Shown here: positions 48,454 to 59,985 of the stretch, in pieces
How the letters are laid out: every line of letters begins with the position of its first letter
How positions within the stretch are numbered: position 1 is the stretch's first letter
Assembly (NCBI GenBank): GCA_037043015.1
Contig: CM073323.1
Coordinates: forward strand, 22,906,758 to 22,970,757
DNA length: 64,000 bases
Direction of reading: 5' to 3'
DNA from: Bryum argenteum
Taxonomy: Eukaryota; Streptophyta; Bryopsida; Bryales; Bryaceae
Notes under the pieces: generated by a model
What the model was told of the DNA's origin: nothing
Database searches by the model: none
Seen by the model: only the letters and a program-made list of their open reading frames with translations
Made by a program: the position numbers and the translations under genes

Positions 48454-49962
48454 TTGTCATCAATAAGTACTTGATATACTTAAGTTGCAAGCAAATATCA
48501 CTTATACATGGACGCTCCAAAGGAATTTGGCTCCAACATTTCTCAATCAATGACTTCAACATCCGTGGGCAATAATCAGGTATTTTTGGGCGTTCCCCCT
48601 TCAATATCATCTCCTTCACTTTAATTATAGAACCCTCAAAAATGAAAGGAAGCTCTCCTGTTAGAATCTCAAAGCACACCATTGCGAAGCTATAAATGTC
48701 AACTTTGTATACATGCTTTAGCAATTCACTTGCTTTGGAACTTTCTTCATAGCCTTCTTTACTTGCTTTGGAACTCTCTTCATAGCCTTTAATAATCTTT
48801 ATCACTTCCGGAGCCATCCATCTATGGGTACCCGTATTATAAGTCAAATTTAAGTATGTGCTTTTTTCTTTGGTTTTTGAGAGACCAAAGTCCACCACTT
48901 TAGCTTGCAGATGTCCAAGCTCTAAACCTGATACCTTCAAAGTTTTTACAAGAATGTTCGAAGACTTTAAATCCCTATGCACAATTCTTTTATCGTGAAG
49001 GTAGTTCACTCCTTCACCAACTTGCAACATAAGATCTACTCCTTCCAATATAGTAAATGGGGGAGCACCGTTGTTTCTCATCAATCGGCATACTATGAAG
49101 TTTCGGAGATCAGTATCCATCAATTCCATAATAATGGAACAACTCCACTTCCCCATGTGACAACAATACATAGATGTAATATTGGGATGGCATAATTGAG
49201 AGAGAATTCCAACTTCCTCATGAAAATCCTTGTTCTCCGGTCCATCAAATGTCTTCTTAGCGGCTGGTATTCCTAGCCACATCACCTCATATACAGTAGC
49301 TGTTGAACCTCTTCCCAACTGCTTACCCGATACAACCCAATTGAAAAATTTATAAATAATATTGTCTTCATGAGGAGTTGGCTTATGTTGAACTCCCACA
49401 AGTTGATGAACAAGATATATAGCAAGGGTGCGATCCTTGGACTCTGCGGAACTTAGCTCACATGTCACATTCTTCAACAAAGTATCCTTATCTCTTGAGG
49501 CATTCTTTGCCACAATCTCTAACTCATCTTTGTTGATTTTGCAAACTTCATCAATCGTTAGGCTTCTAGGTGTCGATTGCTCATGTCCGAAAGCAATTTT
49601 GCACAACTCCAAATTAAACCCGATTGCTGAAACATACTTCTCTGAACGTGCTAGGGTAAGTGCGGATTCCATCCAAGTATCTTTGGAACAACTTTGCACA
49701 TAGCTCTCAATCACTTTCGCTAATGCTACCAAGAGCTCAAAATTTTCAACTTGCCTTGCAATCTCTTTAAATATAAAAGGTCCTCCTCGTTGTACTTGAG
49801 ACCACTCTAAGAATAAGCTCGCAGTTTCAACAGCCACTTCGAGTTTACTAACCAAATAACCACATTGCTCAGTGTTGAATTTTTGGGTGGGTAGCCCATG
49901 CACTTCTTCCACGCACATTTTTGCAAGCTGCATATGAGAACCAAGCTTCTCCTTGACATCTC
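48454..49962 (-). CDS. Protein kinase with N-terminal helical domain (MLKL/PK-NLR-like), probably fused to TIRs
   Basis: A single exon between acceptor CAG (49963-49965) and donor GTAAGT (48453), open throughout; the ATG at 49931-49933 is internal or an alternative start. Numbered from that ATG, residues 1-150 are predicted helical (CVEEVHGLPTQKFN, LEVAVETASLFLEWSQ), like the domain before plant MLKL-type and bryophyte NLR kinases. The kinase follows: LGRGSTATVYE (206-216), AAKK (about 224-227), HRDLKSSN (319-326), DFG (348-350) and APE (374-376). All catalytic residues are present, so an active Ser/Thr kinase is likely. Residues about 383-403 carry a tandem GYEESSKAS duplication in the lobe after APE. 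The kinase ends CWSQIPLERPCISDI. Donors: GTAAGT leaves one base, GTTCCT at 48449 leaves the two bases the TIR exon needs. First exon(s) not found. Confidence 0.8.
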
Positions 49963-50940
49963 CTGTACGATATAAATCTACGTCATGAATACAAGATATA
50001 CAAATCTAAACAAAACACAAGGTATTGAAATTTCACCTTTTGGAATTAATCTATTACCTAAATTCAAGGTAGAAAAGGCCAATCTAATAGATAAATTTGC
50101 TCAATGTGCAAAACGGCTGTAAAATTAAAAAGTGTCAATTCAAATGTAGGATACTTCATGCATGACACAAATATGATTATAGTTGTAGACCTTGAACTTC
50201 ATCTCACAATTTTTTTTATTCAACGAGAAGAGCTTAGAAAATAATACATTAACTCTATTAAGCCATCACTAGTATTAATTCTATACATAACTTAGAGAAT
50301 CTGAAGTATAACATAATCAAGCACACTTACTCAAAATAACTCAATCTTGAGATAATGTCGACCATATCCTTGTCGAAAATTCTACACAATTTTGTTCTTT
50401 TTCTACCATAATATTGTAGATGTAAACATAATATTTTCTTAAAATAGAGTTTTCAAACAAAAATGACATTTGTAAAGTGATATTATTTTGAGGTTCGGTA
50501 ATCAAAATCCCCACATTAAATGAATGTCGGCTCATATTCCGAGCAACACCATTGACCAAGTAGTAGGTTAATCTTCCTACGGAAAAAATTCTAGCTTTCA
50601 AGCTCATCCTCAGGTGTACACACCTTGATCGGTTTATGGTACACCTATACCCTCGAAGGCTTTTATTATAAAATATTTTTTATTTACTAAAGAAAAATTA
50701 CAATTTTTATATCACTAGATTGCATGTGACTTCGCCCACCCACACTTAATTCTTCCATACGCTAACTCCTCACAGATTTCTCACACTAAGCATATTGCCA
50801 TACATGTGAAAACTCTTTGAACAAAGAAATATTGATGAATCTAGAGTCAAAACTTAAAAACATTATACACAAGAACTAAAACTCGAGAACACCATCAAGG
50901 ATACTCCAAATGATGTTGAGCCAATCTCACACTACACCAC
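49963..50940. other. Upstream of the kinase exon, first exon not identified
   Basis: The kinase exon has an acceptor at its 5' end, so a further exon is expected here. A minus-strand frame with ATG at 50607 (88 codons, to 50341) is a possible source, but its protein (MSLKARIFSVGRL start) matches nothing I know and no donor joins it convincingly. Confidence 0.3.
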
Positions 50941-52350
50941 ATACAAGCCGATGGTACCACTAGGGATTTTCAGAACTATAAAGGCAGACACATACTTCAT
51001 TTAAGGCATCGAACATCTATATAATAACAACACTTGGTCTGTCCGGTGATCCTTCTTACCCACCAAAGTACCAACCTACCAAAAAAAAAAACCTATCAAC
51101 CTACAAACTTACCAACCAATGTATTAAAAAAACAAAATAAAATAATAAAAACTAATAATAAAAAAATAAACATAGTACTATTTGAGGAAGTGGTAGACAC
51201 GGGATACTTTTTTCCCTGGTCGAGACGATGGAACCTTAGGAGTTGACAAATGTTTTTTTTACTGGAACCACCGAATATCTGATACTTAATCGGCATCAAC
51301 GATACGGTTTGTGATGCTCGTCGTGCACAAAGACACGCCGAATTCTCAGAAATTAGTCAGCTTTCCTAGATAAATGGTCTGTTGGCTATGTTGGTCCTGC
51401 CACTTAAGTTTACACGGTGGAAGTTCATCAAAGAATGTGTTATCTCTACCACCACACTTCAACAAGCAGACCAAGAAACGATTGTTCTCACTGACTGCTA
51501 GAGAAGAGTAAAAGACAAGCCGAATGAAACCAGACATCCGACGCCGTTAAACAACAAAAAATCAAAACCTAGCAGCACCAAGTATGCAACATGTACATCG
51601 TTCAGCCCACTCAATCGAGAGTTCAATCCAATTTCCAAGTGAACTTACCTGAAGTTACAGACATAGCTTCAGTTACGGACATAGCTTCAGGTTGATTCCA
51701 CGATCGGGAACTCTCTGCCATCGATTACGGTGCCGAATGTACTCCTTTCAAAAGGTTTCAGAAGAAGACCCTCTCAACAGAACCTGCACAAGCAGGAGTA
51801 GAAACTCAGTCACCAACACAAATTGGTTTAATGTTGCACAAGATGGAGCTCAAAGCCAAGCTTGTATTTATTGGCATGCTTCACATTAAGGTACATGATC
51901 AGGAACAGAAACCAGTCGATGTGAGATCTCAAAATTTTGGGGATTATTATTTAATAGAACCGCCAGACGCTGCTATACAAAGACTGACCCCAAATTTCCC
52001 CAATCAAAAATGGAAACAAAGCAGCGCTCTCAATAAAAGGCCTCGAAGAAGAGTACCTCCATCTAGATTCATGAATATCAGGGTTGTCTAAGTTATTCCT
52101 GCCACTTTCGCTTACATAATGGAATTTCATGATAAAAATGTGTTATCTCCATCACCGCACTTCAACGAGCATACGACAAAACGGTTGCTCTGACCGATTG
52201 GCTACAGTAGGAAATCAAAAGAAACAAGACATCCAACGCCAACGAAACGATGGACATTAGAACCACCGATGTACAGGAGAGCAACATGAACAGTGTTCAC
52301 CCCAATCAATCGAGATGCGCATGAAATGAGATGACATAGGTAATGGTCAT

Positions 52351-52447
52351 GGTCATGCAGGCTGTAGTTACGAGAAATAACTTGTAGGGCGGTACCCGCC
52401 GAGCCGCGGGAGCGGCGTTTGTTTCTCATGACCACAGCCTGCAGACC
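52351..52447. repeat. Fold-back with GC-rich loop
   Basis: GGTCATGCAGGCTGTAGTTA and the following bases pair with 52419-52447 (arm about 28 bases). The loop has a run of CG-rich sequence (GCGGTACCCGCCGAGCCGCG) unlike its AT-rich surroundings. Confidence 0.6.
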
Positions 52448-54280
52448 ATTGCCGGGCATGACCGCAGGCCATCAACAATCAATCTATCAAAATAATCGGT
52501 ATCCAATCCTCATCAATCGGTCATTGGTATTCAATTTAATTTTAAGCCGAGCACAAATTTCAGGAAAGGTATTTCGTGTGATTAGAAGTTACAGTTGCCT
52601 CCGGACTAGATTTGAGTTTCGCATTGCATGTGCTAGGTTGCTTCCACTGGTGAAGGTACATGCAAATTGAAATCGTAATGAGGATTCACACAGTCTGGAT
52701 GCAGACAAGTGCCGACCATGGCTTTAACTATCGATCATGAGAAATGAGGAATATGACTAGAAAGCAAAATGATCGATATGGTCAATTGAAAAGCCGATGT
52801 TGTGTGATCGATGAGCGCATCGAAGAACTATAATTGTGATTGCAACAATCGAGCACTGCAGCAACACAGTACTGCCGGCGCGACAATCAACAACAGAAGT
52901 TTGTGCACCGTTGATCGACGGTGCAGGCATTGTCAGTCATAACCTCTAAGAGGGGTCGGGTTATGAAGTAACGTAACAGCCTTATCAGATTTCCAAGTTC
53001 ACAATTAAAACCTGAGGTTGCAGACGAAGTGTCAGACTGCTGCCACGATCATGAACTCTCTGCTATCATGTCCGCTGCCAAAAACAGTCCTTCATAAACC
53101 TCTCAGACGAATATCCTCTCAACAATACCTGCGCAAGCACAAAAATTTTAAAAAAATTAAAAAATTAAAAAAAATTAAAAAAATAAAAATCAGTCCTGAC
53201 CACAAACTGTCTCAAGGTCTGACAAGATGGACCTCAGTTCCTAGCTTGTACTCATCATGTAGACGCATGCTTCACATCTCAATACATAATCAGGAATGGT
53301 AATCACTCGATATACGACTTCAAGATGACCATAACTCAATCCCTTAGCTTCTTGCACACCAGTCTTCTCTGCACGGCAAATTGCTTCAGGATTATCAACG
53401 ATAGACACAAGATGGTTGGTCCTGTTCACGACGCAACTAGATTCTAAATTTCAACAAAGAAATCGAATACACCGACCATTCTAAAACCGAGTCATCTACA
53501 ACACAGATCCAAGCTCTACACGTGCTCATAACTTGTTCAGGACCCAGAAGTGAAACATCGACTCCTAATCCAATTGCAAACCACCACATCTGTAAAGAGT
53601 TTCGACAGTCTTCCAAACCTAGCAGCTGTGAGACTATCAACAAAGATTCACTCGACAGTCCTCTACACTTATAGGTTGGCCCTGTTTATCGAGCAACTAC
53701 AGTCGTTCCCTACTTTCACAGAGAAATCAAAGATACTGACCCTACCGACAATTCAGAACAAGTCAAATACCCCATGTCTACACCACAAATACAAACCTGG
53801 GTCTAGGAACTTGTCCAGCACCCGAAACAACAACATGAACACAAGTGCATGCCACACCCAGATCACCACAACTGGAAAATGAATAAAGGGTCTTGCAAAC
53901 CCCAGCAGCCACCGACTCACTCATGCAAATCGCTGCTGCGTCTCCTGCCAAAATTGTTCGCTGGAAGCGCCAAGGAAAATATCGCGGGCTCTAAAATTTG
54001 GAGAAGAAGTCATCTCGACATGCACGATCTGACATCGCGAGCCTCCTGGTCTGGCTCCTATGGACCCTCAAGTTTTCCTGTCTAGCTCCAGTGTCTCGAC
54101 TTTGGCAGACCGAGGATGAGGGAGCATAAGGACCGCTGATCTCCAGATCGTGTGGCCAGGTGACATAAGTCTTGGCGGTGAGCGAGGTTTGGCGCCTATC
54201 ATGAACGGTAAGTTCAAAACTGAGATGATTTCATCCATTTACAGTATTTCATTCATCCAATTGGACATCGTCTCTCTCAT

Positions 54281-54686
54281 GTACACTAAAATTATATTTA
54301 GTGTTGGCAACACTAAACACAAACAACAACACCAATTTTCAACAAGGGTAGAATTGTAGCAACTCTAATTGTCAATTCCGGCACCAATTGTGAACAATAG
54401 TAAGAATTAAAGAATTGAAAAGTTAAGAAGTTGATATTTAGTGTTAGATTTTGATTTGGTGTTAGCCAACTTCCAAGTTTGGTGGCTAAACGGGAGGCTA
54501 CCATTAAGATATGGTGGCCCCCCAATACACTAATTGTTTACAAGTTGAGTATAAAAGGGAGGTTGCCATTAAGAAAGGGTGGTCCCCCAATACACTAATT
54601 GTCCACAAGTTGACTAATAGTGTTGAAGCATGATGGTGGTAACTACACCAATTGTCATCCAACACTAAATATAATTTTTAGTGTAC
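54281..54686. mobile_element. 406-bp inverted-end element (GTACACTAAAA)
   Basis: Ends GTACACTAAAATTATATTTA and the complement of GTACACTAAAAATTATATTT, continuing to GTGTTGG; terminal repeats about 27 bases. CACTA begins three bases in. Two internal direct repeats of about 65 bases (CCCCCAATACACTAATTGT) occupy 54490-54620. Confidence 0.65.
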
Positions 54687-54952
54687 GAGGAGTACAGTTT
54701 ATGCTCTCAGGCAAGTTAGTTGTTTATCAGAGAGTGTGGTTGCAAGAGAAACTCTGTCAAATCCAAGTCTAGAGGTAACACTACCAGAGAATATACAAAC
54801 TCACATTGACATCAGTTAGAGAGTTTTTGTCTAGTTAATTTATGAATTTCTATTAGGTTACTAGTAAGGTTCCCGTTGTCCCAACGAGCAAAATCTTTAC
54901 ATGGTATTTTTAAAAAAGTACTTGTGTCTACCATTTCCTCAAACATAAAAGA

Positions 54953-55017
54953 AGGTAGGTAGGTAGGTAAGTTCCTAGGTTGGTAGGTAGGTAAGTTGGT
55001 AGGTTGGTAGGTTGGTA
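54953..55017. repeat. GGTA/GGTT simple repeat
   Basis: Runs of GGTA and GGTT units with two interruptions; the complement of the CCAACCTACC stretch near 51065. Confidence 0.7.
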
Positions 55018-55379
55018 CATTGGTGGCCGTAGGAAGGATCGCCGAAGAGTATTATGTTATAGAAGTAGATGGACCCACGCTTTGTGGATGCATGCCACTA
55101 CGCTATAGAAATAAAAAATCACATTAGTTTCTCTATTCTTTTTGTAGGATCATTCTTCTTTAAAAAATAATTCTTAATCTCTATTACTTTCTCTTTAGTG
55201 CTCAATTTTTTGCTCTATAGCGCTTTCTAATTGAAGAGGATCTATCTATTCATCACTCAACTTTTGATCTATCATCTCCCACTTTAGAGTACATATTTGT
55301 GAATAGTAATAGCAACACTTTGTTTACTAACATTGATAAAGGGTCGTGCCTTGTATAGAGTGAGGTGCTTAGATTTGAG

Positions 55380-55506
55380 GTTGAAAACATTGCTTATTTT
55401 CTTGAGGAGGGTGCTAAAGCAAGTTTCAATATATTGCTCAAATTAGCAACGTTTACACAGAAAGCAATGTTTGTAACATTGCAAACCCCCCTCTTTTCTA
55501 GTAATC
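55380..55506. mobile_element. Half copy of the GTTGCTCAAG fold-back MITE
   Basis: Matches the right half of the element 57088-57352 (ATTGCTTATTTTCTTGAG, AACATTGCAAACCCCCCTCTT). The left half is missing. Confidence 0.6.
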
Positions 55507-55615
55507 ATCATAAAACTCGAAATTAGAAAATAATAGCGTGACAGTTGTATAGAAGAAAAAGACTCGACCGTACGTTACTCAGATTCCGACTAGCTGAGCG
55601 TCGTTTCAATCAGGG

Positions 55616-55819
55616 CTAGTATTCTCCAGAGTATTCAGAGTAAGAGGATCCCGAGTCTTCCTTGTGCTGCATAGCAACATCTCTCCTCGCCCTCTTGACA
55701 CGCTTAGTTGATGACCAACAGACTCCGAAATTGGCTTGTGGTTGGCCTGTAAGGTAGAATGACCTTAAACTGCGCGACCCCCCAGAAGCGTAGGGTAGAC
55801 CGCTCCTGTAGCCGCCCAT
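55616..55819 (-). CDS. Hypothetical 67-residue protein, Ser/Tyr/Gly-rich
   Basis: An ATG-started frame of 67 codons (MGGYRSGLPYASGGSRSL start) with a basic middle (KRVKRARR) and an acidic Ser/Tyr tail (DSGSSYSEYSGEY). A TATA-like CTATTTATG lies about 35 bases upstream of the ATG. Not recognised; the KRVKRARR stretch could be a nuclear signal. It may equally be a chance frame. Confidence 0.25.
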   Translation of the reverse strand: MGGYRSGLPYASGGSRSLRSFYLTGQPQANFGVCWSSTKRVKRARRDVAMQHKEDSGSSYSEYSGEY

Positions 55820-56181
55820 GGCGTGACCTTATTGCGTGCACAACAATTTCATAAATAGTGACTCGATATGGACATGTGTAGGGAGGTGGTTGGTTCATGG
55901 TTTATGGTTCATTAACTCTATTTTGCACGGTTTTAGCTACATGCGTGAGCACCACAAAGTACTCATCTGCCGGGAAAAAAGGAGAGTCTACTGATCACTT
56001 TAAGGTCATGTACACTTTTGACTTCAAAAATTTGTAGTAAATTCAATTTTTGCTATTTTATTTTCAAAATTTTTGCATTCACTCTCCCTCTTGTTTTCCC
56101 ATCCAAGAAAAATTACAAACAGTACACACAAGGTCCACAACCATGCTGAATCTCTTATTTGAGCGGTTCAAGGTCATTCTA

Positions 56182-56474
56182 TGGTAGAGGCACCTATACC
56201 CGACCATTTAAGGATTTTAGCAAATGATATTAAGGTATATATTTTTTTAAGAATTTTTCATGTGTGCAAACATAAGGTTCTTGTTGAATGCAAAAAGTTT
56301 TGTGGTTTTTTTGCATTAGTCAAATAGTTATAATAGTTTAAAGTGAAAAGTTGCTTGGAACCTAAAGTCGATCACATGCTCAAATATACAAATGAGGTAC
56401 ATATGTTCTTTCAGAACCTAGGAATTGGGCTTGATCGGGTATTGGTTGCCGGTCGGGTATAGGTGCCTCTACCA
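56182..56474. mobile_element. TA-flanked MITE (TIR GGTAGAGGCACCTATACCCG), copy 2
   Basis: Same 23-base ends as 18779-19072, with TA at 56180-56181 and 56475-56476. It abuts a GC-rich segment (56477-56760) that forms the 3' part of the unidentified minus-strand gene. Confidence 0.8.
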
Positions 56475-56702
56475 TACCTTACCCCGGATCTTCCCTTCCT
56501 GCCTTGGCCACTGTTGGCCATCAATGGCGCTGTGCTCTCCCCTGTAGCCTCGAGAGTGCCACCTGCGTTTGCACCGCGCACCCCCCTGCCCACGGGCTCT
56601 TGGATCGACCTCTCCACAGCAAACACCTCCATCACTGAGGACGAGTCAATCGGAAGCGCTCGGGTTTCGTCGGAGCTCCTGCCTACGCTGTGGCGAAGGA
56701 AC

Positions 56703-57653
56703 TCACACACTAGTGTAGGCACCTGTTCGGATACCGGCGTATTCTACAAACCAAATCTCATCATCAAAAACACGAACGAGAGTCTGTGATGAAGCCTACC
56801 TCGCAAGGCCATGCATCGCACATGAGTTGATAGAACAATCGTCTTGCTTGAGCGCTTCCAAAAATGAAAAGCTCCTCATTCTGCAAATTCCTCTCAGATG
56901 ATTCTCTTTCCTGGGACACTTATTGTTCTAATACTTACCACTATACAGTTGATCACTTCAAGAGAACCATACTGGAGTTGGTCTTTCTTCACCAGCAGCA
57001 GGTTGAGGAAGCTTCGCAAGTCAGCTACTGCTTCTCCGAAGTCCCCCACGATCTCCAGCCCCTGGATTGCATTCTCCAAAGTCCATACACTATTACAATT
57101 TGAGGGGTTTGCAAAGTTTCTTTTTCTCAAACGTTGCTCGAGGTTAGCAAACTTTTGGAACTTGCTTGAGCAACGGTTTTCTAAAAAATAAGCAAAGCAA
57201 CCAAGCAAAGTTATTTATAAGCTAGTTGAAAATATTGCTTATTTTCTTGAGAATGTTGCTCAAGCAAGTTCCAAAACGTTGCTAGACTTGAGCAACATTT
57301 ACACAAAAACAACCGTTTGTAACATTGCAAACCCCCCTCTTTTTTAGTAGTGATAACTGAATGATTGAACACACAAAACATGCCAACATCACAAGAGCAT
57401 GGGCACCTAGTACTATGAAAATTGAGATAAGATGGACCAGATGATGAACTAAGTGTAACTTGGAAGCAGTCTGACTGTGAGTGATTGTTTACATAAGTTT
57501 GAGGTGCAAGGTCCAACGTTCGAGCCCGAGCTCTGTAAGATTCGTCATTTTGAAAAGAGAGCTTGAGATACCGAGCTGCTGAGGAAGTTCTACTCTGGTA
57601 ACGTTGAAGAAGTGCGACTGATTTGCTACTGTTATTCGAATCTGCACTCCAGA
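56703..57653 (-). CDS. Unidentified multi-exon gene, 3' part, carrying a CACTA-type MITE
   Basis: Minus-strand exons inferred from splice sites and phase: 57653-57493 (frame with ALLQRYQSRTSSAARYLKLS), about 57086-56939 (LENAIQGLEIVGDFGEAVAD, SFLNLLLVKKDQLQYGSLEV), 56910-56800 (NEELFIFGSAQARRLFYQLM) and 56783-56703 (VRVFDDEIWFVEYAGIRTG, ending in TGA). Junctions are phase 0 when the MITE 57088-57352 is left out: the original acceptor would be TTCAG just before the element, so the element sits at the start of the second exon here. I do not recognise the family; helical segments and EIWFVEY are the visible features. Upstream exons beyond 57653 were not found. It may be a disrupted gene or an active one using the splice site TAATAG supplied by the element end. 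Confidence 0.4.
57088..57352. mobile_element. CACTA-type fold-back MITE, TSD ATA
   Basis: Starts CACTATTACAATTTGAGGGG and ends with the complement of CACTACTAAAAAAGAGGGGG, both running on to TTTGCAA. Flanked by ATA at 57085-57087 and 57353-57355, the three-base duplication of CACTA (En/Spm) elements. Interior is palindromic (GAACTTGCTTGAGCAACG). Relatives at 55380 and 62238. Confidence 0.8.
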
Positions 57654-58541
57654 CTGGTACTCATAGTAAATAAACGTTGAGAACCATGCACACATGGAAG
57701 GCATGAATATGGAGACATGTGAACAATCATGGTGTAAATGATTCAACAAAAGTAACAATGGAATTTGAATAAATATTCATTGATTCTTCTATTAAAAAAA
57801 GGGATCATATGTATAGTAAGAGGTCTTGGCCACATGTGGGGCTCTCATGATAGGAGGACTCTATGAGGATTCTATGAGGGTGGCTCAAAGGCTTAGCTAG
57901 GAGGATCCTCTCATGACGAGTGACCTATTGGCCAAGGCCTCTCATGGTAAGAAATACCACCGGTGATATTTTGCATTCATAATAGGGAGCCTAAGTGGAA
58001 TTCTTTTCAAGTTGAGGAGACTTAGAGGGACTACAGAATTGTGGGGCTCTCTAGATAATATGACATAAAAGCTAGTAGGTTTTTAGTCATACTCAACGTA
58101 CTTATCAAGCTTGAGGTAAAATATATACTTCTAGATTTCCACAAATGAAGTGCTCCTTAGATCCGGTTGTCCGCTGCACGCCTAGTGAAGTGAAATCAAT
58201 GGCGAATTACCAATGGTGAATTCCTTCTCGATAGGACCCTCAAAAGGAATACATACTAGTATAGTGACCTAAGCATAGCGGGTTTGTTCGTACACTAGAA
58301 AGTCAAAAACATCCGTAAACATAAGATAATTTGAAACGATAAACACAAAACATACACTTGAGTTACAGAAACCAAAAGAAAACAAAAATTGTACATAGAA
58401 GTGATAGAAGGTAAGAACAAATAAAAGTACTTACAAGAAACAAACATGCATATGTACACTGTGAGCGCAAGGTGTAAAGAGAAGAAACCAAACCTCTAAT
58501 TTATTTCTAAGTTGGTAGAAAGAAGAATGCAGGGAAGGAGA

Positions 58542-59160
58542 GTTTACCTTGATCGAGGCCGGCGCAAAAAGTGCAAAAAGTGAAATGCTAAGATGTGCAA
58601 CAAGAAGTTTGCTCGACTGAGGCCGATGCAAAAGGTGCAAAGTGTGAAAGTAGAGAAAGAGAGTTATACCCTAACTGTGGCCGGTGCAAGAAATGAAAAG
58701 TACAAGGTGTGTAGGCAACAAGGGGTTTTCTCAAACTAAGGTGGATACAAAAGATGGAAAGCTTGAAAGTATAGAAGAAGAAATAATTATACCCTTATCG
58801 AGGCTTGTGCGGAAAGGGAAAAGTGCAAGGTGCGTAGGCAACGACGAGTTTGCGTGAACTCACGTACGTCGATGCAAAAGGTGGAAAGTGTGAAGGCAAA
58901 GAAAACAAATTATACCATTATTGAGGCCCGTACATGAATATGGCCCATGCAAAAAGGGAAAAGTGCAAGGTGCGTAGGCAACAAAGAGTTTTGTCACACT
59001 AAAAGCAATGCAAAAGGTGGAAAGTCTTAAGGTAGTGCAGGAGACATATACCCTAGTTGAGGCCCGTGCGCCGAAAGGGAAAAGTGCAAGGTGCATACGC
59101 AACGACAAGTTTGCCTCGAACTAAGACCGATGCAAAAGGTTCAAAGTGTGAAGGCAAAAA
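58542..59160. repeat. Satellite-like tandem repeat, unit about 123 bp, five units
   Basis: Units start at about 58542, 58664, 58787, 58910 and 59045 (spacing 122, 123, 123, 135). Shared blocks are TTATACCCT, GAGGCCSGTGC, AAAAGTGCAAGGTGCGTAGG, GATGCAAAAGGTGGAAAG. Divergence between units is substantial. Confidence 0.8.
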
Positions 59161-59865
59161 TAAGGGTAAAGTAGAGAATGTCTCTAAGCGTGCCATAGAA
59201 ACCTACACGAGGGTCGCTACCATCATCTTTTATTATTCATTACATTTGTATACTCTCATCTTGGGTGACAATGACAAACAAAAAAAATGTCACTTTGCAA
59301 CCCCTACACGTATTAACATCATCAATGGTTAAAATAGATCTTTTAGGAAATAAGAGACAATCATCAAGGATTGAAATAAACTTTATCAGACGGTAAACAA
59401 ATGTTTGAAATAGTTACAAGTAGATCTATGCACTTTTTGGGTTAAAAGTGCACTTTTTGAACTTCATCGGTAGATAGCCCCATCCATTATATTTCATAAC
59501 CAGAGGTTGCTCGGCCATTACCTAGTCCATGTTCCCTTTACTGCCTCGCGTTCCTCTCCAATTCTGATAACCAGATCTGACAGCCCCCAACTTTCAAATC
59601 CGATGGCTCACAACTCGTAGATCCAACGGCTGGGATTGGAAACCAGCTCCAGGAAGCATCTCGAACAAGGGCGGATTATTTACCAGTTGTCATATTAAAA
59701 AAGATAAGTGAATTGGTGGTCTCATTTTCACAAGATCATTAAATACATCCTTCCACTACTGCAAAGCATACTGCATACTCTACTATTGACTCGCTTTATT
59801 TGGTAATGCTTTATTAGTTTCCTCCCCATTCAGAAACTGGTAGATTGATTGTATTTATGGACTGA

Positions 59866-59985
59866 TGTTACAAAATGTTACAAAATGAATCAAATTTTAC
59901 AAAATGTTACAAATTGTTATGAAATGTCACATAAATGTTACTAAATGACATTAAGTTAAACAAGATGTTACGAAAAAAATTAAAT
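59866..59985. repeat. Degenerate AAATGTTAC tandem
   Basis: About eight imperfect copies of AAAATGTTAC within 120 bases. Confidence 0.6.

Larger units (their letters stand above)
50941..55090. repeat. 4.1 kb repeat complex bounded by inverted CCTACC-rich ends
   Basis: About 51020-51085 (GATCCTTCTTACCCACCAA, GTACCAACCTACC) is matched inverted by about 54953-55075 (GGTTGGTACATTGGTGG, GAAGGATC). Inside, a segment near 51640-51910 (CGGGAACTCTCTGCCATC, CCCTCTCAACAGAACCTGC, ATGCTTCACAT) recurs degenerate near 53010-53300, and 51380-51545 (ATGTGTTATCTCTACCACC) recurs at 52095-52255. It may be one large old element. No protein recognised. An A/T run lies at 53138-53190. Confidence 0.45.
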
